The position numbers and the translations under genes were made by a program. A DNA stretch of 16,584 bases from Clostridia bacterium (GTDB taxonomy: Bacteria; Bacillota; Clostridia; Christensenellales; CAG-917), in assembly GCA_900763875.1 (NCBI GenBank), contig CAAFLX010000023.1, positions 1-16,584 on the forward strand, in the 5' to 3' direction. The notes beneath the pieces are model-generated. The model searched no databases and was not told where the DNA came from. It saw nothing but the letters and a program-made list of their open reading frames with translations. Below, piece by piece: positions 1-6,049 of the stretch; position 1 is the stretch's first letter; each line of letters begins with the position of its first letter.

Positions 1-234
1 AAAAACTCCTGCCACAGTTTCGCAAGATTGTCTGCTTGGTGAGGCGTGCGTTGCACGCAAGAGGATAATTTAACTACGCCTAGGCAACGGCAACACGCGG
101 TTGCGCATTGCCGAGAGCCTCGCTTGTTCTCGCAATCACTAACCGCACAAGCCCTCTTCACTCTCAAAACGAGAGGGGCAAAGACTCAAGTCGCAATTCC
201 GTGCGAGTGCTTGCTTGGTGGGGTGCGCCTATGT
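1..234. repeat. Gene-free stretch with degenerate palindromes
   Basis: I see no credible gene here; the open frames are short and low in coding character. It holds several inverted repeats. GCGTGC/GCACGC with a GTT loop lies at 44-58, in the same style as the array that follows. A nested structure has outer arms GCGGTT (97-102) and AACCGC (141-146), with inner ATTGC (107-111) plus GAGA (113-116) pairing with TCTC (128-131) plus GCAAT (132-136). Another hairpin is CTCTC/GAGAG at 161-175, inside GCCCTCT (151-157) and AGAGGGGC (172-179). The word TGCTTGGTG occurs at 33-41 and again at 212-220, which suggests an old duplication. What this region does is unknown. Confidence 0.6.
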
Positions 235-426
235 CGCCTACGGCGGTGATATGCACGCAAGCGTGCGTGATATTGTTGCCCTAGGCAACAGTGATATTTG
301 CGCTTTGCGCAAGTGATATTGCGGCGTTGCCGCAGTTGCGGATAAAAAATGATATCGCACTTCGTGCGGTGATATCACTGCGTGATGATATCGTGCATTG
401 CACGATGATATCCAAACGATGTTTGG
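235..426. repeat. Array of nine distinct mini-hairpins joined by an RTGATAT motif
   Basis: Nine short perfect inverted repeats follow each other, each with a different stem and mostly a 3-nt loop. The arms are CGCC/GGCG (235-245), GCACGC/GCGTGC (253-266), TGTTGCC/GGCAACA (274-290), TTGCGC/GCGCAA (298-312), TGCGGC/GCCGCA (320-334), CGCAC/GTGCG (356-368), CAC/GTG (376-384), CGTGC/GCACG (392-404) and CCAAAC/GTTTGG (412-426). Seven of the eight joints are exactly the 7-mer GTGATAT or ATGATAT. The joint at 335-355 is longer but also ends in TGATAT. Stems vary while joints stay constant, which is the reverse of a simple tandem repeat. It is not a CRISPR, because the constant part is only 7 nt and the variable parts are self-complementary. 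Function unknown. Confidence 0.9.
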
Positions 427-944
427 ATTGCGGAATATTTGAAAATTTGTGCGCTATACTTGCGACAATTTACATCGTTTCCCTCCCGGGAGATTGCCAC
501 GCTTGCGCTCGCAATGACACGGGTGGGACACCCACACCCGAACGAACACTTATTCAAGGCGTTCTTATGCACGGAATGGGCAACTTCAAAGACGGAACAC
601 GAGCCGCAACGGCGGCGAGAAAATGGAGCACCGAGCTTGACGGCTAGTACCGTCCGACTGCGCCGTGTTGTTGCGTAGCTGGCGCACAAAGGACGGTGGC
701 ATAATAAGAGAAATGTCCCTTTCTATGCGAGTGCCGACTGTCTCCCCCGCGAACGACGGATAATTTTGCAGAGAAATGCCCCTATTTGAGTGGTGGGAGA
801 AAAGCCCGTTAGGGAAAGAGGGGGTGTATCTAATTTAGGGTACGCGACGAATAACTCTTGCAGAGGACGAACAAAACACGTGAGGAAAGGGGAAATTGCA
901 TTTATGGTACACGCCACCCAACTCCTGCAGAGGACGAACAAGAA
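427..944. repeat. Gene-free stretch with a palindromic element and imperfect direct repeats
   Basis: No convincing gene is present. At 493-515 there is a palindrome with ATTGC (493-497) pairing with GCAAT (511-515) and an inner CGC/GCG around a TT loop (500-507). It resembles the widespread GTCATTGCGAG...GGCAATCTC type of dispersed bacterial palindrome. Further on, the 36-bp segments 839-874 and 906-941 match at 29 positions, including the shared end GCAGAGGACGAACAA. A weaker, shorter relative lies at about 752-775. The stretch looks like accumulated repeat debris downstream of the transporter gene. Confidence 0.6.
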
Positions 945-1006
945 AAAGCCTGCCGACATAGACAGAGGCGTACTTTGTGTACACGGCTGTTTATGAGGCA
1001 GGCTTT
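945..1006 (-). terminator. Probable terminator of the ABC transporter gene
   Basis: The arms AAAGCCTGCC (945-954) and GGCAGGCTTT (997-1006) are perfectly complementary over 10 bp. Read on the minus strand, the hairpin lies about 45 nt after the transporter stop codon and its second arm runs into five T residues. The 42-nt loop is long for an intrinsic terminator but contains smaller self-complementary words such as GTGTACAC. There is no T-run on the plus side, so it works only for the minus strand. Confidence 0.65.
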
Positions 1007-1012
1007 GACAAA

Positions 1013-1029
1013 ACTATTTGACAAATAGT
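1013..1029. repeat. 8-bp perfect inverted repeat before the terminator
   Basis: ACTATTTG (1013-1020) and CAAATAGT (1022-1029) are perfect complements around a single central A. They lie between the transporter stop codon (1051) and its terminator hairpin. A one-base loop cannot form a normal RNA hairpin without opening inner pairs, so a protein-binding or recombination site is as likely as an RNA element. Confidence 0.5.
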
Positions 1030-1050
1030 GCGCTTTTATTACGGTTGCTT

Positions 1051-3807
1051 TTATTCGCTGCGGAGAGCAATGGCAGGGTCTTTCTTTGCCGCAATTCTCG
1101 ACGGAATGAATCCTGCCAAAACGCTCAACAGAATGCTGATGAAGAACATAACAAGACATTGCCACCAAGAAACGTAAACGAGGTTGGGAATGTTCAGTTT
1201 CCAGTTGATGATGACGCTTCCGATGATGCAGATTATGATTGAAATTGCAATGCCGATAAGCCCCGAATAGCCGCCAAGTATCGCAGACTCGGCAATAAAG
1301 ACACGGGATATATCGCGCTTTCTTGCGCCGATGGAGCGCAAAACACCGATTTCTTTGCGGCGTTCAAGCACCGAGGTGTAGATGATGATTGCAATCATTA
1401 TGGTGGACACGACGAGGGATATTGCCGCAAAGCCGACAAGTACGCCCGTGATTGTGTTGACCATTGTGTTGACAAACGTCATCATCGAGGAGAGCGAATC
1501 GGTGTAGTTGATGTCGTTGTCCTGCAAGAATTGTTCTATCTTCTCTTTTGCATCGAAACTTGCGCAGTAGAAGTCGATGCTTTGCGGATAGGCCTTGTCG
1601 ATAAAGCCAAGCTCGCGCATAATTGCGGAGTGGTCGTCACCGTCCGGTTTTGATGTATCGATTTTGACGCGGTCGTTTTGTTTGACGATATATTTGGGGG
1701 TCGGTTTGGCGTCGGCATAGTCGTATTTGTACACTTCAACCACGCTGTTGTAGCCCTTTCTTCCATTCTTGACAGCCTCGTTGTAAAGACTTTGCATTGC
1801 CTTGACAGCCTCGTGATTTTGCGAGTGCATAAGCAACGCGTCCGAAAGCTCCTTGGTGTAGCCGAGAACGCCGCCGATTGAGCTTGCGATTGCGCCCGAT
1901 TTGGGACGAACCACGCCGACAACTTTGATTGTGTCAGAGCCGTCTGCAAATTTCATAACGCGCGGATTGACATAGGACTTGTCGAGGCAGGACTTTTCAC
2001 CCATACTCCAAGTGTCGCTTGCCTCGTCTTTTTCGAGGTAGTCAACGTTTGTCATAATCTTGTATTCAAGCCCCATAATCTCGTCGATGGTGTAGGTTTG
2101 TTTGACAAACGCTTCTTTGTTTACGACAAGTTGGGAGAGGTCCGCACTCGACTTCAAGCCGAACATAAAGAGCTGATAGTCAAAAACGGTGTTGTCCTCG
2201 TTGACGACTGCAACGACTTCGTTTGCCTTGGCGGGCCACTTGCCTCCGACAATCTCGTATTGCGATTCGACAAGAGCTTTATTTTCGGAAATCTCCGCCC
2301 ACGGGTCGCCGATGAGGTTGGACATATACGCCATAGCCTCGCCGATTTTCATTTGTTGTCCCATGACGTTGATTGTCTTGTCGGTAAGACCTCCGCCTGC
2401 CAAATCGTTGAATTGTTCAAACAAAGAATACATATTTTCGGAATACGGATTGGTCTTCATATACACGTTTTCGTTCTTGGGGTCGTTGACGTAAACGTTG
2501 AAGGACGTGCCGTAGTTGTATTTGACAGTTGCAAGAGTATGGTCGAAATCTTTTTCAACTTTTTGTTTCAATGCGTGCAAGTCGTTGACTTTTTGTTGTT
2601 TGGGGTCAAGGAACATCGACGCAAAGTTGCCAAGCATAAGCTCGGGAGTGATGACGTTGTTGTCAAAATCCTTGTTCGAGCCGCTGCCGCCTCCCGTAAG
2701 TCCCATAAGGTCTTGCATATAGGACGTCATATCGAGGCTTGATTTGTTGACGGTGATAGGATAAGTTGAAAGCGCGCTCTCTTCCAAATTTCTGACGTAT
2801 GCGGACGCACCGTTTGAGAGCGAAAGCACCAAAATGATGCCGATGATGCCGATTGAGCCTGCAATGGACGTCAAAAGCGTGCGCCCCTTTTTGGCAAGCA
2901 AATTGTTCCAAGAAAGATTGATTGCAGTGCCGAGTTTCATTGCGGCTCTGTCCGCCTTTTTGCGTTTCAAAAATCTTTCACGGAAAGTTTTCTTTTTGCG
3001 CTTTGCCTCTTCGACCTTGATTTCCTTCATCTCGACGTCGCCGTCGTCGCTCTTTTGGATTTCGACAATGCGATCGAGAACGTCATCGCCCACTTTTTCG
3101 TCAAGAATTTCCTTCTCCTCGTCAAGGCTGTTGTAAGGACGGGTGTCGCCAACCACTTCACCGTCTTTTAGATACACGATTCGTGTGCTGTATTCTTCCG
3201 CCAAAGAGGGGTTGTGCGTAACCATAATGACGAGTCTGTCCTGAGCAACTTCTTTAAGCAAATCCATGACTTGAATGCCCGATTCGCTGTCAAGTGCGCC
3301 GGTAGGCTCGTCGGCAAGGATAATTTCGGGGTTGTTGACAAGCGCGCGAGCAATCGCAACACGTTGCATTTGTCCGCCCGAAAGTTGGTTTGGCTTCTTC
3401 TTGGCTTGACTTGCAAGACCGACCTTGCGCAGTGCCTCCATGGCGCGATCGTTTATTTCTTCTCTTTCAACGCCTGCAAGAGTGAGACTCATTGCAACGT
3501 TTTTGAGAATGTTCATATGAGGGATGAGGTTGTATGATTGAAAAACAAAGCCGATACGGCGGTTGCGGTAGGTGTCCCAATCGACGTCGTCGTACTCTTT
3601 TGTGGATACGTTGTCGATTTGAATGTCGCCGCTTGTGTAGCGGTCAAGACCGCCCACGATGTTCAAAAGCGTGGTTTTTCCGCAACCCGAAGGGCCTAAA
3701 ATGGATACAAATTCGTTCTTTCTGAACTCTATGGATACGTTGTTGAGGGCAAGAACGCTCTCTTCCTCAACCTTGTATTCCTTGGTTATATTGACAAGTT
3801 TAAGCAT
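1051..3807 (-). CDS. ABC transporter, fused ATP-binding protein and FtsX/MacB-like permease
   Basis: This 918-residue protein joins an ABC ATPase to a permease in one chain. The ATPase has Walker A GPSGCGKT (37-44), a Q-loop (Q89), signature LSGGQ (141-145), Walker B IILADE (161-166) and the H-loop histidine (H197). A charged linker (about 220-290) follows, then one membrane helix (about 309-331), a large extracellular domain (about 332-785) and three C-terminal helices (about 788-812, 839-867 and 883-901). ERRKEIGVLRSIGA at 815-828 is the classic FtsX/MacB permease motif. Members of this family act by mechanotransmission, moving peptides or lipoproteins or driving envelope processes rather than importing nutrients; the substrate cannot be read here. 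The start is supported by AGGAG at 3812-3816. The gene stands alone, with its own leader region and terminator. Drug or antimicrobial-peptide export is possible but unproven. Confidence 0.95.
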   Translation of the reverse strand: MLKLVNITKEYKVEEESVLALNNVSIEFRKNEFVSILGPSGCGKTTLLNIVGGLDRYTSGDIQIDNVSTKEYDDVDWDTYRNRRIGFVFQSYNLIPHMNILKNVAMSLTLAGVEREEINDRAMEALRKVGLASQAKKKPNQLSGGQMQRVAIARALVNNPEIILADEPTGALDSESGIQVMDLLKEVAQDRLVIMVTHNPSLAEEYSTRIVYLKDGEVVGDTRPYNSLDEEKEILDEKVGDDVLDRIVEIQKSDDGDVEMKEIKVEEAKRKKKTFRERFLKRKKADRAAMKLGTAINLSWNNLLAKKGRTLLTSIAGSIGIIGIILVLSLSNGASAYVRNLEESALSTYPITVNKSSLDMTSYMQDLMGLTGGGSGSNKDFDNNVITPELMLGNFASMFLDPKQQKVNDLHALKQKVEKDFDHTLATVKYNYGTSFNVYVNDPKNENVYMKTNPYSENMYSLFEQFNDLAGGGLTDKTINVMGQQMKIGEAMAYMSNLIGDPWAEISENKALVESQYEIVGGKWPAKANEVVAVVNEDNTVFDYQLFMFGLKSSADLSQLVVNKEAFVKQTYTIDEIMGLEYKIMTNVDYLEKDEASDTWSMGEKSCLDKSYVNPRVMKFADGSDTIKVVGVVRPKSGAIASSIGGVLGYTKELSDALLMHSQNHEAVKAMQSLYNEAVKNGRKGYNSVVEVYKYDYADAKPTPKYIVKQNDRVKIDTSKPDGDDHSAIMRELGFIDKAYPQSIDFYCASFDAKEKIEQFLQDNDINYTDSLSSMMTFVNTMVNTITGVLVGFAAISLVVSTIMIAIIIYTSVLERRKEIGVLRSIGARKRDISRVFIAESAILGGYSGLIGIAISIIICIIGSVIINWKLNIPNLVYVSWWQCLVMFFISILLSVLAGFIPSRIAAKKDPAIALRSE

Positions 3808-4071
3808 AAAGCTCCTGGAATATATGGTTTATTTGGCGAAACATATAGTCCCGATACGGCGAATTTTCGCCATAAAATCCCCGTCGGAAGTTCCGCTATC
3901 GAGCCTCAATCGTTGCTTTCATTCCAAAAAGCAAACCGATTCACCGCATATTTTCACCGATTTTTCAAATAAAATCGTGTGAAAAACGACGCTCGAATTC
4001 AACAAATTCGCGTTGACTTCCCCAAACAATTATACGCTTTTGCGAAACTCTTATAACTATTATGTATGATG

Positions 4072-4080
4072 ATTATACCA
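4072..4080 (-). promoter_or_regulatory. Extended -10 promoter of the ABC transporter
   Basis: On the minus strand the bases read TGGTATAAT, a perfect -10 hexamer with the extended TGn motif. No good -35 box is present at 17 nt (TATCTT), which is tolerated by extended -10 promoters. Transcription would run through a leader of about 260 nt to the start codon at 3807. Confidence 0.5.
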
Positions 4081-4119
4081 CATAAAATTCAAAAAAGATA
4101 GCATTTTTATAGCAAATCC

Positions 4120-4146
4120 CGACATTTTCATCAAAGTGTCGTTTTT
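4120..4146 (+). terminator. Hairpin with T-run, plus-strand orientation
   Basis: CGACATTTT (4120-4128) pairs with AAAGTGTCG (4133-4141) across a CATC loop, with one G-U pair, and five T residues follow on the plus strand. On the minus strand the same hairpin follows the short gene at 4167-4364 but lacks a T-run, so it would be a weak stop for the minus-strand operon. There is no plus-strand gene upstream that obviously needs it. Confidence 0.5.
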
Positions 4147-4166
4147 GATACAATGTGTTTGACAAC

Positions 4167-4364
4167 TCAAAATGCGGCGATTACTGCCGAAACCGCGTGT
4201 TCGATTGAAAGATAGGATTGGAAAACAACATTGATTTGATACACGATTTGTGTTTTTAATAATTCCGCTATATCCTCTACTTGGAGTTTGTGTTTGGTAT
4301 ACGATTCGTGTATTGCGTTGTCGATTAATGGCAAAATATGTATGTTTTTGATATAAAATAACAC
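4167..4364 (-). CDS. Possible small protein (65 aa) coupled to the AlkD-like gene
   Basis: An open frame of 65 codons begins with GTG, whose first base is the last base of the alkD TAG stop (TAGTG). That is an arrangement typical of translational coupling. The protein is predicted mostly helical and mixed polar/hydrophobic; I recognise no family. Doubts are the GTG start, the lack of a separate ribosome binding site, the AT-rich composition, and three ATACAC-N5-GTGTAT-like palindromes spread through the same bases (4239-4255, 4297-4313 and 4359-4375). It may therefore be the non-coding tail of the operon rather than a gene. Confidence 0.35.
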   Translation of the reverse strand: MLFYIKNIHILPLIDNAIHESYTKHKLQVEDIAELLKTQIVYQINVVFQSYLSIEHAVSAVIAAF

Positions 4365-4375
4365 TAATCGTGTAT
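4239..4375. promoter_or_regulatory. Cluster of three operator-like palindromes
   Basis: Three 17-bp sites share a 6-5-6 design: ATACAC-N5-GTGTTT at 4239-4255, GTATAC-N5-GTGTAT at 4297-4313 and TAACAC-N5-GTGTAT at 4359-4375. The same design, ATACAC-N5-GTGTAT, sits between the -35 and -10 boxes of the XRE regulator gene at 8677-8693. I infer that they could be bound by the same or a related regulator. They fall at the 3' end of the alkD gene and inside the small coupled frame, an unusual place for operators. Confidence 0.4.
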
Positions 4376-5062
4376 TTTTAGTGTTTTGAGATAGGTTTTG
4401 TTGCTCTCCGCCACTCTAAAACTCTCGCAAGCCTTTTGAATGCTTTTGTTGTGCACCCAAGTCGGCATAACTTTGCACTCGATATAGGGCAATGCCTCGG
4501 CATAGTGCTTTGAGAGGGCAACGCTCACATACCAAGCTATTGCCATATTGACGTAATATTCGTTTGACATTGTAAAAATCACTCTTTCAAATTTTGAAAT
4601 CGAAAAATCTTCGTCAAGAAAATGGCGCATCGCGTTTACGATGCCGAATCGCACGATATAGGTACAATTTGAATCCAGCCACTTTTCAATATGCGCCCAA
4701 AGCGCAGATTTGTTGTTTGCAAAGCATTTTGGCGAAAAAGCGTCACAAACCGCCCAATTGTCAACGTATGGCAAAAACTGCTCGATATCTTCAATCGCCT
4801 TGCCGAAGTCCTTTTCGCTTGAAAGAAAAATTGCGTGGAGCATATTTTCTTCAAAATACTTGTGCGGCAGCTCTCTCAAAAACTCTTGCTTTTCAAACGA
4901 CGAAAACGCATCGTCTTTTTCAAGCCGCTTTGCAATGTTGCGAAGCCAAGGCATTCGCACTCCGATTGAGCTTGACTTGTCAAGCGTCGGGAGCAACGAC
5001 ATGTTGAACGCCTTGTATTTTTCGTCTTGATGTTCAAAAAGCAGTTTTTCGATTTTGTCCAT
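4364..5062 (-). CDS. DNA alkylation repair protein, AlkD-like HEAT-repeat family
   Basis: This 232-residue protein has the length and all-helical pattern of the AlkC/AlkD family of DNA glycosylases, which remove positively charged alkylated bases such as 3-methyladenine and 7-methylguanine. The clearest signature is NWAVCD: W103 and D107 keep the Trp-x3-Asp spacing of the catalytic pair known in Bacillus cereus AlkD (W109, D113). W177, in AIAWY, is a candidate for the third active-site tryptophan. It lies 44 nt downstream of the phosphatase gene in the same direction and is probably the last or next-to-last gene of that operon. The ATG at 5062 has only a weak ribosome binding site. Family assignment is firm; the substrate is inferred. 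Confidence 0.9.
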   Translation of the reverse strand: MDKIEKLLFEHQDEKYKAFNMSLLPTLDKSSSIGVRMPWLRNIAKRLEKDDAFSSFEKQEFLRELPHKYFEENMLHAIFLSSEKDFGKAIEDIEQFLPYVDNWAVCDAFSPKCFANNKSALWAHIEKWLDSNCTYIVRFGIVNAMRHFLDEDFSISKFERVIFTMSNEYYVNMAIAWYVSVALSKHYAEALPYIECKVMPTWVHNKSIQKACESFRVAESNKTYLKTLKIHD

Positions 5063-5106
5063 ATACTACCGCCAAATTGCGATATGCGAATTTTTTATTG
5101 TCTACT

Positions 5107-5565
5107 CTATTTCAAGTCGTGCAAAAGAATATAATCGAGCAGGCACTTGCAGCCCTCTACAATATCGTCGTAGGTCACGTCAAAATTGCCCGTCCACCAC
5201 GGATCGGCTATGTCGCGCGGATTGGGCGAAAAATCAAGAAGTCTGAAAACGTTGTCTTGCTCGCCGACGATTTGCTTGATTGCGCGCACGTTTCTTTGTT
5301 CCATACCGACGATATAGTCAAACTCTCTTGCGTCTTTTGGAGTGAGCCTAACCGCGCTATGCGGCAAAACCTCCACACCCTCCGAGCGTAATTTGCGTTG
5401 CGCGGGCGGGTAGATGGGGTTGCCGATTTCTTCAAAGGACGTTGCACTCGAAGCAACTTCGATTTGTCCGTCCAAACCTCTTTGTTTTATCATCTTGCTC
5501 ATCACGCACTCTGCCATCGGCGAGCGACAAATGTTGCCAAGACATACAAACATAATTTTCGTCAT
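5107..5565 (-). CDS. Low-molecular-weight protein tyrosine phosphatase family protein
   Basis: The protein (152 aa from the chosen ATG) shows the full LMW-PTP signature: the P-loop CLGNICRS (C8 to S15), with C8 as nucleophile and R14 binding phosphate, and the general-acid DPW at 121-123. The size is standard. Members dephosphorylate tyrosine or arginine residues on proteins; in Firmicutes some counter arginine or tyrosine kinases. A GTG at 5577 would add four residues and overlap the end of dtd. The ATG at 5565 fits the family start M-x-K-I-x-F-V-C better. Because dtd ends only 5 nt upstream, translation is probably coupled. Target proteins are unknown. Confidence 0.93.
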   Translation of the reverse strand: MTKIMFVCLGNICRSPMAECVMSKMIKQRGLDGQIEVASSATSFEEIGNPIYPPAQRKLRSEGVEVLPHSAVRLTPKDAREFDYIVGMEQRNVRAIKQIVGEQDNVFRLLDFSPNPRDIADPWWTGNFDVTYDDIVEGCKCLLDYILLHDLK

Positions 5566-5570
5566 AACCG

Positions 5571-6014
5571 TCAGCACTCAAAAACAAAAGACAGCGGCCC
5601 GTCTTGCTGTTGCTCTATGAACATATGTGCGCCAAACACTCCGTTTTTGACGACTATGCCTTCCTCGCGGATTTTCTCCGTCACTCGCTCATAGAGATAC
5701 TTTGCTCTGTCGGGAAGTTCCGCATGCCCGAAATCGGGACGGTTGCCCGAGCCTTTGCCAAGCGTGCCTGCAAGCGAAAATTGCGATACGAGCAATATCT
5801 CGCCGCCTGCCTGCTTTATGTCAAGATTCATTTTGTCGTTGTCGTCTCTGAACACGCGAAGGCGCGCAACCTTGCGCGCAAGATAGTCCGCTTGCTCTTC
5901 GGTGTCTCCCTTTTCAACTCCCAAAAATATTGTGAGCCCCGAGGGAATTTCGCTCACGAGCTTGCCGTCCACCGACAAACTCGATTTGAATGTGCGTTGT
6001 ATGAGTGCTCTCAT
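5571..6014 (-). CDS. dtd: D-aminoacyl-tRNA deacylase
   Basis: The 147-residue protein matches Dtd end to end, starting MRALIQR. Dtd hydrolyses D-amino acids (and glycine mischarged on tRNA-Ala) from tRNA in the cytoplasm as a homodimer. Both family motifs are seen: SQFSL (77-81, usually SQFTL) and the Gly-cisPro segment DGPLS (138-142, usually NGPVT). These small changes keep the Gly-Pro pair that gives chiral selectivity. The start is fixed by GGAG at 6021-6024, six bases before ATG; an in-frame TTG at 6026 is upstream of that site and unlikely. It lies between the methylase and the phosphatase, in a translation-quality cluster. Confidence 0.95.
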   Translation of the reverse strand: MRALIQRTFKSSLSVDGKLVSEIPSGLTIFLGVEKGDTEEQADYLARKVARLRVFRDDNDKMNLDIKQAGGEILLVSQFSLAGTLGKGSGNRPDFGHAELPDRAKYLYERVTEKIREEGIVVKNGVFGAHMFIEQQQDGPLSFVFEC

Positions 6015-6049
6015 ATATATCTCCAAATTTATGTTTTATTGGTATATTT

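Larger units (their letters stand above)
3808..4166. other. Intergenic region: long leader of the ABC transporter gene
   Basis: No gene is seen. On the minus strand it carries the likely promoter of the transporter at 4072-4080, giving a leader of roughly 260 nt, long enough for RNA control. Small inverted repeats lie inside the leader: GGCGA/TCGCC (3858-3871), about 50 nt before the start codon, and CGAATT/AATTCG (3994-4010). A second TATAAT word on the minus strand (4029-4034) is an alternative -10. I could not match any known riboswitch class. Confidence 0.6.

Noticed and set aside
235..426. CRISPR array
   Set aside because: The constant unit is only 7 nt, the variable parts are self-complementary, and no cas genes are near. 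CRISPR repeats are 23 nt or longer with unique, non-palindromic spacers.
291..689. Open frames on both strands over the hairpin array
   Set aside because: They run through repeated palindromes, have no ribosome binding site and show no protein-like composition; the repeats themselves explain the absence of stops.
723..959. Open frame of 78 codons on the minus strand
   Set aside because: It lies across the direct repeats and one terminator arm and has no family resemblance; it is probably chance.
2098..2742. 214-codon open frame on the plus strand
   Set aside because: It is entirely antisense to the extracellular domain of the ABC transporter, whose motifs and signals are clear.
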